From positions 1-64,000 of the forward strand of contig CAZHAK010000001.1 in NCBI GenBank assembly GCA_964530625.1: 64,000 nucleotides of DNA, read 5' to 3'. The notes beneath the pieces were generated by a model that was not told the DNA's origin, searched no databases, and was given only the letters and a program-made list of their open reading frames with translations. Within the stretch, counting starts at the first letter, position 1. Every line of letters starts with the position of its first letter. A program made the position numbers and the translations under genes. Below, in pieces: positions 1 to 8,029 of the stretch. This stretch comes from JABWCQ01 sp964530625 (lineage in GTDB: Bacteria; Electryoneota; RPQS01).

Positions 1-584
1 CGCAAAGTATTTACATCCGGCTCAGCAGGATATGGGTTCCAATTTAAGGTAACGTCCGCACATGAATTCGAGGTCGCAGTCAATCCGCCCACTCCCGGAG
101 GAGTCAGACAGCCGCCACAGGCTTCCTCAACACAATTAAACAAGCCTGCCAAATCATAGTCGGCCAATCCGTCAGCAATCGTAAATGAATTCGTCCGCCA
201 TTGCCTCGCCTGTCCCGGCACACAAATACGCAGCCAGTAACGCGAAGGTTGAGGAGTCACTGTTGATATCGTAAAGGCGGGATCGGTTCCAAAGCCACCT
301 TCACAACCGAACAGGTCAAGCCCGTTCATTGGGAATGCGTTAAAATTACACTCGCCGAATCCGTTGCCGACCACCGGTTGCTGGTCATCTGCATCTGGAC
401 CGTCGTTGTCCGCGTCCCAGAAAATCTCGACTGAAGCCCCATCCGGAATCGGCCCGCCCGTTCCATCACAGTTGATCGTCAACGGAATAGGATCACAAAC
501 GTAATAGAGAATCGCGTTAAACTGCGCGAACCCTGTCCCCGCCATCCCCAACACAACCATTCCAACCCATAGCATCCGTAACAT
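1..584 (-). CDS. Secreted protein, 3'-truncated at window edge
   Basis: I translated this frame by hand; it stays open to the window edge, so the C-terminus is missing. It opens with a signal peptide (MLRMLWVGMVVLGMAGTGFAQ), followed by about 150 residues with several Cys and an acidic stretch (FWDADNDGPDADDQ). The last visible part (LTATSNSCADVTLNWNPYP) looks like the first strands of a fibronectin type III domain. The start at 584 is preferred over the in-frame ATG at 590 because AGGAGA (revcomp of 591-596) then sits 6 nt upstream. Likely exported and possibly cell-surface; a sorting domain would lie outside the window. No specific function is recognisable. Confidence 0.6.
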   Translation of the reverse strand, partial: MLRMLWVGMVVLGMAGTGFAQFNAILYYVCDPIPLTINCDGTGGPIPDGASVEIFWDADNDGPDADDQQPVVGNGFGECNFNAFPMNGLDLFGCEGGFGTDPAFTISTVTPQPSRYWLRICVPGQARQWRTNSFTIADGLADYDLAGLFNCVEEACGGCLTPPGVGGLTATSNSCADVTLNWNPYPAEPDVNTL

Positions 585-745
585 AATCATTCTCCTATGT
601 GCTGACCAAAGTTTCTCAAAATACCTTGTTTCGCTGTCGGGAACCCACTTGATTGCCCATGCGTTCAAATGAAAATGAGCACCCCAAAACCTCTTGCACC
701 CTGTGTCACATGACGAAAAATTAATTGTTTGTTTCTACCTTACTT

Positions 746-766
746 CCGTTCCGCCAATTATTAGCG
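746..766. repeat. Dispersed repeat, inverted copy at 56460-56480
   Basis: These 21 bases are the exact reverse complement of 56460-56480, and weaker similarity continues for about 50 bp (GGAAAAAC on one side, GTAGAAACAA or TTAGAAACAA on the other). The copy lies just downstream of the M48 protease gene. Origin unknown. Confidence 0.55.
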
Positions 767-786
767 TTTTTCCAATAAACAACCGC

Positions 787-1599
787 TTATCTCCGCCGTC
801 TTCCCCCGCTCGAACTCGATGCTCCCCCGCCCCTTTCATACTCCTTAATCGCCTCCGGCAGCAGCTTTTCGAGCTGCGCGATACGGCGACTATCGGTCGG
901 GTGCGTGGACAGAAACGCCGGCGGCGCGCCGCCCGGACCCTTGAAATCCTTGAAGCGCTTCCAAAAATTCACCGCTTCCCGCGGATCATAACCCGCCCGC
1001 GCCATATACATCAGCCCCATGCGATCCGCTTCCAACTCCTGCGCGCGCGAATGCGGCAGCGTGCGGCCCAGGGTCGTTCCCGCGCCATACGCCGTCATCG
1101 CCAGCATCCGCGTTTCTTCAGGCTTACTCGAGAGCGCAATATCCAAAGCCACGCCGCCCATCTGCATCAACAGCGCTTCGCTCATGCGTTCGCCGCCGTG
1201 CCGAGCCGTCGCATGCGCCACTTCATGTCCCATCACCGCCGCCAATCCCGCTTCGTTTTTTGTAATCGGCAAGATGGCCGTGTAAATACCGATTTTCCCG
1301 CCCGGCAAACAGAACGCATTCGGCTCCTCAGCGCGAAAGCACACATATTCCCACTGCGCGTTCGGCAGATTCACCACACCGGAAATCTTGCGGCCCACGC
1401 GCTCTACCAACTCCTGCTGCGCCGGATCCGTCGTGCGCGGCGTATTCGCCTTAATCTCTTGAAATGCCGACAGCCCCAACTCCGCCTCCTGCGACGAATT
1501 CAACAGCATCAGCCCCTTCCGCCCCGTCTCCGGATTGGTATAGCACGTCACAATCACCGCCAAACTAAACAGCGCGGCCAGTATCGCAAATTTCTTCAT
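787..1599 (-). CDS. M48-family zinc metalloprotease, exported
   Basis: A peptidase of the M48 (BepA/HtpX/Ste24-like) family, which degrades misfolded envelope proteins. The HEXXH zinc motif is HEVAH (about residues 125-129) and the third ligand lies in ELEADRMGL (about 190). NAFCLPGG upstream is the usual strand next to the active site. The N-terminus is hydrophobic (MKKFAILAALFSLAVIVTC); the Cys at its end could be a lipidation site, but Thr at -1 is atypical, so a plain signal peptide is also possible. Start 1599 is chosen because AAGGGA lies 8 nt upstream; the earlier in-frame ATG (1623) has no ribosome-binding site. The tail is Gly/Ser/Arg-rich. It is the last gene of the leftward dnaA-dnaN-dciA group, behind a palindromic repeat. 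Confidence 0.88.
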   Translation of the reverse strand: MKKFAILAALFSLAVIVTCYTNPETGRKGLMLLNSSQEAELGLSAFQEIKANTPRTTDPAQQELVERVGRKISGVVNLPNAQWEYVCFRAEEPNAFCLPGGKIGIYTAILPITKNEAGLAAVMGHEVAHATARHGGERMSEALLMQMGGVALDIALSSKPEETRMLAMTAYGAGTTLGRTLPHSRAQELEADRMGLMYMARAGYDPREAVNFWKRFKDFKGPGGAPPAFLSTHPTDSRRIAQLEKLLPEAIKEYERGGGASSSSGGRRRR

Positions 1600-1641
1600 C
1601 GTTGCGTTCCCTTCATATTTCAAATCTCAGATTTGTTCGTC

Positions 1642-1671
1642 GCCGTTGTGGGTCTCCGGACCCGCAATGGC
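1642..1671. repeat. REP-like palindrome family A, copy 1
   Basis: Two 13-base arms (GCCGTTGTGGGTC / GACCCGCAATGGC) form a stem with two G-U pairs around TCCG. The same 30-bp element occurs at 22508-22537, and with an enlarged loop at 9794-9847. It lies between dciA and the protease gene. Confidence 0.75.
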
Positions 1672-1675
1672 AAAC

Positions 1676-1957
1676 CTAATTCAGAAAGATATCTTTCACC
1701 ACACCCTTACCAACAACTTCGGCAATCCGGCCGATCAGCTCCGGCTTGGTATGATGCAGCGTCGCCCGCCAAACATCATGATCGCACTGAATCAGCAGTT
1801 TGCCCCGCTCAAGTCCCTGGACATGCGCGTATTTGGCTATCTGTTCGCCCACAATTTCGACCCAATTCTCTTCAATCCGCGCGAGCCGAAGCCCCTTCTG
1901 GTACTTCCGGTCGCGCAGAAGCGCATCAAGAATGGACTCTATCGGTTTTGACCTCAT
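1676..1957 (-). CDS. dciA: DciA/DUF721 replicative helicase-associated protein
   Basis: A 93-residue single-domain DUF721 protein, the family that includes DciA, which acts at loading of the replicative helicase DnaB in bacteria lacking DnaC/DnaI. Recognised by length, by the pattern LRLARIEENWVEIVGEQIAKYA (family W-x-x-I-V-G region) and by the strand GKLLIQCDHDVWRATL. The position two genes after dnaA fits: in many bacteria a DUF721 gene follows recF downstream of dnaN. Here recF is not present. ATG at 1957 has only a weak G-rich region upstream. A terminator separates it from dnaN, so it probably has its own promoter or depends on readthrough. Confidence 0.8.
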   Translation of the reverse strand: MRSKPIESILDALLRDRKYQKGLRLARIEENWVEIVGEQIAKYAHVQGLERGKLLIQCDHDVWRATLHHTKPELIGRIAEVVGKGVVKDIFLN

Positions 1958-2001
1958 ACCCCAATTTACGACTTCCTGCCTGTTCTCTCAAGCCTTTCCC
2001 C

Positions 2002-2041
2002 TAAAAAAGCACAACCCCCGGCGCCGCACGCCGAGGGTTGC
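2002..2041 (-). terminator. Rho-independent terminator after dnaN
   Basis: A stem of 12-base arms (2012-2023 and 2029-2040, CAACCC...GGGTTG, one mismatch) with a 5-base loop. Read leftward it is followed by TTTTTT (2003-2008). It lies just downstream of the dnaN stop. Confidence 0.85.
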
Positions 2042-2083
2042 TAATTGCCTACTAATGTTCTCGAACGAGTCTCTGCCGCGGCC

Positions 2084-3199
2084 TCAGTTAAGCCGGACCG
2101 GCATGATCAGCATCAGCAGGTCTTCATGTTCTTCCTGTTCGGTCGGCTTGACAATTCCCGCAGAGGTTGACGAGCCCAGCTCAAATCTTACGTCCGGCGT
2201 GTCAATCTGACGCAGCATATCCTGCACGTACGTCGCGTTGTAGCCGATATCCATCGGCTCGCCGCTGAATTCACAGGCAATGGTTTCAAAGCCTTCATTG
2301 CCCTGTTCGATGTCTTCTACTTTGATTTGCAATTGCTGCTTCCCGACGTGCACTCTGATCTGCCGCGAAATTTCGTTGGAGAAAATGTTCGCGCGGCGCA
2401 CCGCCGAAAACAGCGAGTCAAGTCCCACCGTCAACACGTGATTGTTTTCCGTCGGAATCACGGCGTCGTAGTTCGGATAACGGCCTTCAATCAAGCGCGT
2501 GATCAGCGTGGTGTTGCCCGCGCGGAATCCAAGTTGCGATCCGGCAAAACCAATTTCGATATCGCCCTCGCCTTCCGCGATTCTTTGCACACCCTGCATG
2601 GCTTTGGCCGGAACAATCGCCGTCTGCATCTCGCCCTTGTAGCCGTTGGCCGTCGTGCCGATTCTGACTAAACGATGTCCGTCCGTCGAAACCAGTCGGA
2701 AATGATCTTTGGACAACTCCAAAAACACTCCGGTCAGCTGCGGGCGCAATTCATCCCGCGAGACCGCAAACAAAACTTTGCCGATCATCCGCCGCAGTTT
2801 CTGCCGCGGCATCTTGAAAGTCGATGTTTCGGAAAGCTGCGGCACTTGCGGATACACGTCCACCGATTCCGCCGAACACTGGTATTTCTTGCCTTCTGTG
2901 TCCGTAATCGTAATCCGATGTTCCTTGCTGGCTTCAATCGAAACCGTCACGTCCGGCAGCCCGCGCATCAGTTCCAAAAACTTGCGCGACGGCAACAGCG
3001 TGCGTCCGTCTTTCTGGCCTTGCACTTCAAGTTCGGTCTGCATCGTAACTTCGATGTCGGAACCGGTCAGCGTAAGTTTGTTGCCCTTGAGTTCTGCCAA
3101 AAAGTGCGACAGCACCGGCATCGGACTTTTTTGCGGAACGACGGTGGAGAGCGGCGCGAGTGCGCTGGCTAAGCTGCTTTGCGGTGCGGAAAATTTCAT
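2084..3199 (-). CDS. dnaN: DNA polymerase III beta subunit (sliding clamp)
   Basis: The dimeric ring clamp that tethers DNA polymerase III and other repair proteins to DNA. Its 371 residues match the usual length (about 365-380). The three clamp-fold repeats are recognisable: PVLSHFLAELKGNKLTLTGSDIEV in domain 1, LLPSRKFLELMRGLPD, VSTDGHRL in domain 2 and the C-terminal LMLIMPVRLN, whose PVRL end is the conserved C-terminus lining the partner-binding pocket. It lies 241 bp downstream of dnaA, in the same direction. Start ATG 3199 follows a poor ribosome-binding site, but no better start fits the conserved N-terminus. Confidence 0.97.
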   Translation of the reverse strand: MKFSAPQSSLASALAPLSTVVPQKSPMPVLSHFLAELKGNKLTLTGSDIEVTMQTELEVQGQKDGRTLLPSRKFLELMRGLPDVTVSIEASKEHRITITDTEGKKYQCSAESVDVYPQVPQLSETSTFKMPRQKLRRMIGKVLFAVSRDELRPQLTGVFLELSKDHFRLVSTDGHRLVRIGTTANGYKGEMQTAIVPAKAMQGVQRIAEGEGDIEIGFAGSQLGFRAGNTTLITRLIEGRYPNYDAVIPTENNHVLTVGLDSLFSAVRRANIFSNEISRQIRVHVGKQQLQIKVEDIEQGNEGFETIACEFSGEPMDIGYNATYVQDMLRQIDTPDVRFELGSSTSAGIVKPTEQEEHEDLLMLIMPVRLN

Positions 3200-3440
3200 G
3201 GATGGTTTCTGAGTCTGAAGATAGAGAGAAGAGAATAAAGAAACAGTAGTCGTACCAGAGCCTGTGAATTGGTGGACAAGTCCGCTTACTCCTTAGTAAT
3301 ATGGAACTCTGTCATCTGCATAACCGAGTGCACGGCTCATCATACTTATCCCCTCGCCGAACGTTGTCCCCACTAAGCTGCTAATTATCCCCCGTCGTCC
3401 ACTCCGCGAGTGTGTATCTCTCGCGCTTGCCCACACTAAT
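3200..3440. other. Putative oriC: DnaA-box cluster between dnaA and dnaN
   Basis: No gene. Within about 190 bp (3271-3457) there are seven 9-mers matching TTATCCACA at 7 of 9 bases: TTGTCCACC (minus, 3271-3279), TTATCCCCT (3346), TTGTCCCCA (3364), TTATCCCCC (3385), TTGCCCACA (3427), TAATTCACA (3437) and TTGTCCGCA (3449). The last two run into the 3' end of dnaA. Gene orientation also switches near here (leftward to the left, rightward from rpmH), as expected at a bidirectional origin. No box is perfect, so this is a candidate only. Confidence 0.5.
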
Positions 3441-4868
3441 TCACATTCTTGTCCGCATGATCGGGCCGAGCGATAATCTGCGTTCCAGATCATTTAATGC
3501 GGAAACTGTTTGCACTTCATCTTGTTTGCGCTGCTCTGCGATGGTATCCCGCGCGTGAATAACTGTCGAATGATCGCGTCCACCAAAAAATCCGCCGATA
3601 GTTTTCAGTGAATGCTCGGTCAGTTCTGTCATAAGATACATCGCGATCATGCGCGCGTAGGCAATCTCTTTCTTGCGAGTCTTGGCTCGCAGCGCGTCCT
3701 GACTGATTCTAAAGTATTCCGCCACAACCTGTTGAATCAATTCCACCGGAGGCCGTCCCGTGCGCTTGCCGGTCTTTTCTTGAATCACTCGTTGCGCAAG
3801 TTCCAGGGTCGCGGGCATACGCCCGAATTGACAATGCGCCACCAACGCGGCAAAAGCTCCCTCAAGTTCGCGCACGTTGCTGGTAATATGTGTAGACAGC
3901 AGATCTGCCACATCTATAGGCAGCGGAAAACTCTCAAGCTTGGCGCGATCCTGCAAAATAGCCAAGCGTGTTTCATACGTCGGCGGATTGACGTTAGTAA
4001 CCAATCCGGAATCGAAGCGCGAAATTAACCGGTCGTCAAATCCCATCAATTCATGCACGGGCCGATCCGAAGTCATCACAATCCGGCGGCCGCTCTGATG
4101 CAGCGCATTAAAGGCATGAAAAAATTCCGTCTGCGTCCGTTCTTTCGTGGCAAAGAACTGAATATCATCCACCAGCAACAGATCAACATTGCGATACTTG
4201 TCGGCGAATTCCGATCCTTGTTGTGACCTGACGGATTGAATAAAATCCTGTGTGAAGCGCTCGGATGAGACGTATCTAACTCTGATGCCGTCATTGCGGC
4301 GCACACTCAAGACACGATTCCCGATGGATTGCAAAAGATGTGTCTTGCCCAACCCCGTTCCGCCATAGATCAGAAGCGGATTCCAGAGCGTGGGCCGTGA
4401 TAAATCAGAAATTGCGAGACAAGCCGCGCGCGCGAAACTATTGCAATCCCCTTCGACAAAATTCTCGAAGCGATAACGTGAATTCAGATTGGACAGCGAC
4501 ACCGTCTCAGCCGCAAGGGTGGAGGGGCCGCTCCCGCCATTTGTTTCTACAAGTGGCGCAGGAGCCGGCGCGAATCTTATATTGCGTTGCCGGGGAATAG
4601 TGCCGCTGCCTTGAACACGGATCCGCACGCGCACAGGTTCGCCGGTGCTTTCCTGTGCCACGGCTTCCAGACCCGGCACAAAGTGTTCTTCCACGAATTC
4701 ACGATGAAACTTAGAGGGAGCAAGCAGCGTCAGGATCCGATCTTCCAGCTTTTCCGGTTGAAGAGTCTCAATCCAGGAGCTGAACGTGGTTTCGGAGACC
4801 GAGGGGGCCACCGCCGACATGATTGATGTCCACAGTTCAGCGGCAGGCGGCGTAGCGACAGAAGCCAT
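3441..4868 (-). CDS. dnaA: Chromosomal replication initiator DnaA
   Basis: The AAA+ ATPase that binds DnaA boxes and opens oriC. With the ATG at 4868 it has 475 residues. Domain I (ELWTSIMSAVAPSVSETTFSSWI) comes first, followed by a variable linker. The AAA+ core carries Walker A GGTGLGKT (about residues 169-176), Walker B LLLVDDIQFF (about 230-239) and SRFDSGL with the arginine region. The C-terminal helix-turn-helix domain IV contains the signature GGRDHSTVIHARDTI. A TTG at 4892 would add eight residues, but neither start has a clear ribosome-binding site and the ATG fits the family. A consensus-like promoter lies about 100 bp upstream. Confidence 0.97.
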   Translation of the reverse strand: MASVATPPAAELWTSIMSAVAPSVSETTFSSWIETLQPEKLEDRILTLLAPSKFHREFVEEHFVPGLEAVAQESTGEPVRVRIRVQGSGTIPRQRNIRFAPAPAPLVETNGGSGPSTLAAETVSLSNLNSRYRFENFVEGDCNSFARAACLAISDLSRPTLWNPLLIYGGTGLGKTHLLQSIGNRVLSVRRNDGIRVRYVSSERFTQDFIQSVRSQQGSEFADKYRNVDLLLVDDIQFFATKERTQTEFFHAFNALHQSGRRIVMTSDRPVHELMGFDDRLISRFDSGLVTNVNPPTYETRLAILQDRAKLESFPLPIDVADLLSTHITSNVRELEGAFAALVAHCQFGRMPATLELAQRVIQEKTGKRTGRPPVELIQQVVAEYFRISQDALRAKTRKKEIAYARMIAMYLMTELTEHSLKTIGGFFGGRDHSTVIHARDTIAEQRKQDEVQTVSALNDLERRLSLGPIMRTRM

Positions 4869-4967
4869 AAGCGAAAGTGAGTGGGGTGACAAGTGAAGAA
4901 AGGAAAAAGCGGATAAGTCCGCGCGAGGCGAGACCTTGCATCTCGAACCTCACCGTGCGGGCTCATT

Positions 4968-4995
4968 AATATAACACATCCACTCGGATTGTCAA
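4968..4995 (-). promoter_or_regulatory. Predicted sigma-70 type promoter of dnaA
   Basis: On the minus strand: -35 TTGACA (4990-4995), 16-bp spacer, -10 TATATT (4968-4973). The start codon at 4868 lies about 95 nt further, giving a plausible leader. Inferred from consensus match only. Confidence 0.6.
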
Positions 4996-5354
4996 CGAGA
5001 ATAACTCCTCTTTTTACTCGCATTTACAATCGTTAGAGAGTTGTTAATTCGTGCTCTGATGTAGAGGACTCACCACATTTCAGAGAGGCACCGCGCTCAT
5101 TGGAGGCTATATCAACTTATACTCAGGAACCCGGTCATTCTTTCCCTTGTTTTTATGCCCAACAACTCGGGCATTTCTTTCCAGTCTAAGTGAGCAATCG
5201 GCGGGTTCGTCTTACTCAGGTTCCTCAAGGTCGAGCCTGTAGTAAAGCGGATACAAACAAACACGCCTCTAATTTAGAATTCGAAATGGACCCACCCGTC
5301 ACCAAAAACAACAGGTTACGAAAATCTACTCGAAAAGCCTCATTTTTCAAGCAG

Positions 5355-5383
5355 TTGCCAAAAAGGATGAATTTAGCTATTTT
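5355..5383 (+). promoter_or_regulatory. Possible promoter of rpmH-rnpA-yidD
   Basis: TTGCCA (5355-5360), 17-bp spacer, TATTTT (5378-5383), about 50 bp before the rpmH start. The match to consensus is moderate and other placements are possible. Confidence 0.35.
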
Positions 5384-5436
5384 GCAGGTTCGCCTACAAA
5401 CGTGCAAATAATTATCACATCACCATAGATTGAGTC

Positions 5437-5586
5437 ATGAAAAGAACTTATCAACCCTCCCGCCGCCGCCGCGCCAACCGTCATGGGTTTCGTGAGCGGA
5501 TGTCGACCAAGAACGGGCGCCGGGTGCTCGCCCGCCGCCGTGCCAAGGGCCGCAAGCGCCTGACGGTCTCGGATGAAAAGCACTAA
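5437..5586 (+). CDS. rpmH: 50S ribosomal protein L34
   Basis: A 49-residue, very basic ribosomal protein of the large subunit. The sequence begins MKRTYQPSRRRRANRHGFRERM and continues STKNGRRVLARRRAKGRKRL, the universal L34 pattern; the short tail TVSDEKH is typical. It is the first gene on the rightward side, in the conserved order rpmH-rnpA-yidD-yidC. The rnpA start codon at 5573 lies inside its 3' end, in another frame, so the two are translationally coupled. Confidence 0.97.
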   Translation: MKRTYQPSRRRRANRHGFRERMSTKNGRRVLARRRAKGRKRLTVSDEKH

Positions 5587-5925
5587 GTTCCCCTCATCCG
5601 AGCGCATGTCGGGCCGTTCGGAGCTGGAACGGGTACGCAAAATGGGCCAGCGACGGACACTTCCGGAGCTGGTTCTTTTTTTTTGCCCGGGCAGTCCGAG
5701 CGCAAGCTGGCTTGTGCTGCCACCCGCCAAGTCGGATCGGCTGTCCTCCGCAACACCCACCGCCGTAAACTCAAAGAATTCTACCGCTTAAACAAGGAGC
5801 TTTGGCCCGAGAGCACGCATTTCTTGTGCTTAGTCCGGCAGCCTGTGAAAGATTGGGCAGATTTTGAAAGCAGACTTCAGAATCTGCTTGCTTCCATCCC
5901 TCATTCCGCATCTCCCGGCTCTTAA
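5573..5925 (+). CDS. rnpA: Ribonuclease P protein component, split by -1 frameshift
   Basis: RnpA is the protein subunit of RNase P, which trims the 5' leader of tRNA precursors. It is seen in two frames. Frame 1 (from ATG 5573) gives KFPSSERMSGRSELERVRKMGQRRTLPELVLFF, the RnpA N-terminus. Frame 2 continues with RQVGSAVLRNTHRRKLKEFYRL, which holds the RnpA signature (compare GxAVxRNxxKRxLRE), and ends at 5925. They join at a run of nine T (5676-5684). One extra T, or a -1 ribosomal slip on the heptamer T TTT TTT, restores one protein of about 117 residues, the normal size. Whether this is an assembly error, transcriptional slippage or programmed frameshifting cannot be told here. It overlaps rpmH by 14 nt and abuts yidD. 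Confidence 0.85.
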
Positions 5926-6135
5926 ATGTCCTGGCTCCTGATCCAACTCATCCGCGCTTACCAGACCACACTTGGGCCGCATTTGGGGGGTCGTTGTCGG
6001 TTTACGCCAAGTTGCTCGGAGTACGCCATAGAAGCACTTAATAAAAAAGGATTTGTAAAGGGTTTTACACTTTCTATGCGTCGGGTGATAAAATGCGGTC
6101 CGTGGCACTCTGGTGGTTACGACCCGGTTGATTAG
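5926..6135 (+). CDS. yidD: Membrane protein insertion efficiency factor YidD
   Basis: A small membrane-associated protein of 69 residues that helps YidC-dependent insertion of inner-membrane proteins. The family hallmarks are all present: LIQLIRAYQTTLGPHLGGRCRFTPSCSEYAIEAL, with the paired Cys in CRFTPSCS, and the C-terminal RRVIKCGPWHSGGYDPV. It starts directly at the rnpA stop (TAA ATG). The usual next gene, yidC, is displaced by two MscS-type channel genes. Confidence 0.96.
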   Translation: MSWLLIQLIRAYQTTLGPHLGGRCRFTPSCSEYAIEALNKKGFVKGFTLSMRRVIKCGPWHSGGYDPVD

Positions 6136-6161
6136 GCGTCAAAATCAAGGATAACAAATAG

Positions 6162-7094
6162 TTGTTCGATCAGTTTTCACAGATGAATACGAGCGTGAGC
6201 CTCGGCTCGGCCTTCCAGCAAAAGCTATTGCTGACGCTGACCACGGTAGTCGTCTTGATGATTCTGCGTTGGGTGGTCGTCCGCTTGATCCGCCGAAGTT
6301 CGAAAGATTCGCGCAGTGTATTCATGACCCGCAAGATTGTCACGAACGTCGCGGCAGTCTTGGGCTTCCTTATAATAGGTAGAATCTGGTTTGAGGGGTT
6401 TCAGTCTTTGTTGACCTTCGCCGGACTGTTGACGGCGGGTCTGGCCATCGCGCTGCGTGATCCGCTGGTCAATTTCGCGGGCTGGATGTTTCTGATTTGG
6501 CGCAAACCCTTTGCCCTCGGCGACCGCATTCAAATCGGCGACGCTACCGGCGACGTCATTGACATGCGCATCTTTCAGTTTTCCTTACTGGAAATCGGCC
6601 ACTGGGTGGACGCCGACCAGCACACGGGGCGCGTTATCCATGTCCCCAACGGCAAAGTATTCTTGGAAGCACAATCTGTTTACACCGGCGCTTTCAATTA
6701 TATCTGGAATGAAATCCCCATCCTGCTTACGTTTGAAAGCAATTGGCGCACAGCCAAAGTGATTCTTGAAAAAATCTGTTTCACCCACGGCGCCGATGAA
6801 GCGGAGTCCGCGCGCCAAGCCTTTCGAGATGCCGCGGATAAATATCTGATCTCCATGGCCGATGCGCAGCCGCGAGTGTACACGTCCGTTCAGGACAGCG
6901 GCGTGCTCTTGACGATTCGCTATCTCTGCTCGCCTCACGACCGCCGCGGCACCGTCGAACGTGTTTGGGAAGACATCTTAACGGAATTTGCAAAGCACGA
7001 AGACATAGATTTCGCCTACCCGACCACGCGCTTCTATGACAACCGCTCCGAAGGCAAGCCCGGCGCGGGCGGACCACCGGTGACCACACAATAA
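6162..7094 (+). CDS. MscS-family mechanosensitive channel (copy 1)
   Basis: A 310-residue channel-type protein of the small-conductance mechanosensitive (MscS) family, which releases solutes on hypo-osmotic shock. It has N-terminal membrane segments (LLTLTTVVVLMILRWVVV, IVTNVAAVLGFLIIGRIW, LLTFAGLLTAGLAIALRDPLVNFAGWMFLI); the last is the pore helix with its Gly/Ala pattern. The beta domain follows with FALGDRIQIGDATGDVIDM and VIHVPNGKVF. TTG 6162 is taken as start because AAGGA lies 10 nt upstream; ATG 6183 is an alternative. It sits between yidD and yidC and is followed at 3 nt by a paralogue. Confidence 0.88.
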   Translation: MFDQFSQMNTSVSLGSAFQQKLLLTLTTVVVLMILRWVVVRLIRRSSKDSRSVFMTRKIVTNVAAVLGFLIIGRIWFEGFQSLLTFAGLLTAGLAIALRDPLVNFAGWMFLIWRKPFALGDRIQIGDATGDVIDMRIFQFSLLEIGHWVDADQHTGRVIHVPNGKVFLEAQSVYTGAFNYIWNEIPILLTFESNWRTAKVILEKICFTHGADEAESARQAFRDAADKYLISMADAQPRVYTSVQDSGVLLTIRYLCSPHDRRGTVERVWEDILTEFAKHEDIDFAYPTTRFYDNRSEGKPGAGGPPVTTQ

Positions 7095-7097
7095 CTT

Positions 7098-7988
7098 ATG
7101 GAAGACTTCGTCACAAAAGTTCTCTACGATCCGGTGCTGCGCAAAGCGGCTTTGACGGTCATCGCGATTCTTATTGTAATCGTGCTCGTACAGTTGGCCA
7201 AGCGCGCAATGAATCGCTACGTGACGAGCAGCGACGCGCGTTATCGCGGCCGCAAGATCGTCACGTTCGGGGGTTATGTCTTAGCCATCCTTGCGCTGAC
7301 GATTGTCTATTCGGATAAACTCGGCGGTTTTCAAGTCGCGCTGGGCGTCGCCGGAGCGGGTATCGCGTTCGCGCTTCAGGAAGTTATCGTCAGCATCGCG
7401 GGTTGGTTTGCGATCGTGCTCTCGAATTTTTACAACACCGGTGACCGCGTGCAATTGGGCGGCATCAAAGGCGACGTGATTGACATCGGCATTTTGCGTA
7501 CGACGATTATGGAAGTCGGCAATTGGGTCAACGGCGATCTCTACAACGGCAGAGTCGTCCGTGTCGCCAATAGCTTTGTCTTCAAAGAACCGGTCTTTAA
7601 TTACTCCGGCGACTTTCCCTTTCTCTGGGACGAGATCACTATTCCGGTGCGCACAGGTTCGGACGTAGAATTCACAAACACGATTCTGGAAACTATCGTG
7701 CAAAACATCGTCGGCGAATATGTTCCCATCGCCGACGAGTCCTGGCGCGGCATGGTCAAAAAGTATTTGATCGAAGACGCGCGCGTGACGCCAATGATCA
7801 CGATGTCCTTCGACGAATCATGGATTACTTTCACGATTCGTTATGTCGTCAGCTATAAACTGCGCCGCACGACAAAGGACAGGCTCTTCCGCCAGATTCT
7901 CGCCGAAATCTCCAAGCATCCCGACAAGGTCACCGTCGCGACCGCCGCCATGGACGTCACGCTGGTCAAACCTGCGACTAATTCGTGA
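7098..7988 (+). CDS. MscS-family mechanosensitive channel (copy 2)
   Basis: A 296-residue paralogue of the preceding gene with the same layout: an N-terminal membrane helix (ALTVIAILIVIVLVQLAKRAM), a second near 60, and the pore-type helix GVAGAGIAFALQEVIVSIAGWFAIV. The beta domain carries GDRVQLGGIKGDVIDIGILRTTIMEVGNW, followed by VRVANSFVF. The C-terminal cytoplasmic part is conserved with copy 1 (FTIRYVVSYKLRRTTKDRLF versus LTIRYLCSPHDRRGTVERVW). The pair probably arose by tandem duplication and may be co-translated or form mixed assemblies; the latter is a guess. Confidence 0.88.
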   Translation: MEDFVTKVLYDPVLRKAALTVIAILIVIVLVQLAKRAMNRYVTSSDARYRGRKIVTFGGYVLAILALTIVYSDKLGGFQVALGVAGAGIAFALQEVIVSIAGWFAIVLSNFYNTGDRVQLGGIKGDVIDIGILRTTIMEVGNWVNGDLYNGRVVRVANSFVFKEPVFNYSGDFPFLWDEITIPVRTGSDVEFTNTILETIVQNIVGEYVPIADESWRGMVKKYLIEDARVTPMITMSFDESWITFTIRYVVSYKLRRTTKDRLFRQILAEISKHPDKVTVATAAMDVTLVKPATNS

Positions 7989-8029
7989 TTCCCCTTTTCC
8001 ATTCATAAAAGAGAAAACGAACACCCCTA

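Larger units (their letters stand above)
4869..5436. other. Divergent dnaA-rpmH intergenic region
   Basis: 568 bp without a convincing gene. It carries the leftward dnaA promoter and probably the rightward rpmH promoter. One DnaA-box-like 9-mer (TTATCCGCT on the minus strand, 4908-4916) is seen. Open frames here have no coding character and no family resemblance. Confidence 0.7.

Noticed and set aside
694..2004. A 436-codon rightward open frame
   Set aside because: It covers the M48 protease and dciA on the other strand, is His/Arg-rich with no family character, and is a shadow of the GC-rich leftward genes.
5190..5411. A 73-codon open frame upstream of rpmH
   Set aside because: It has no family resemblance or clear ribosome-binding site, and it overlaps the predicted promoter region.
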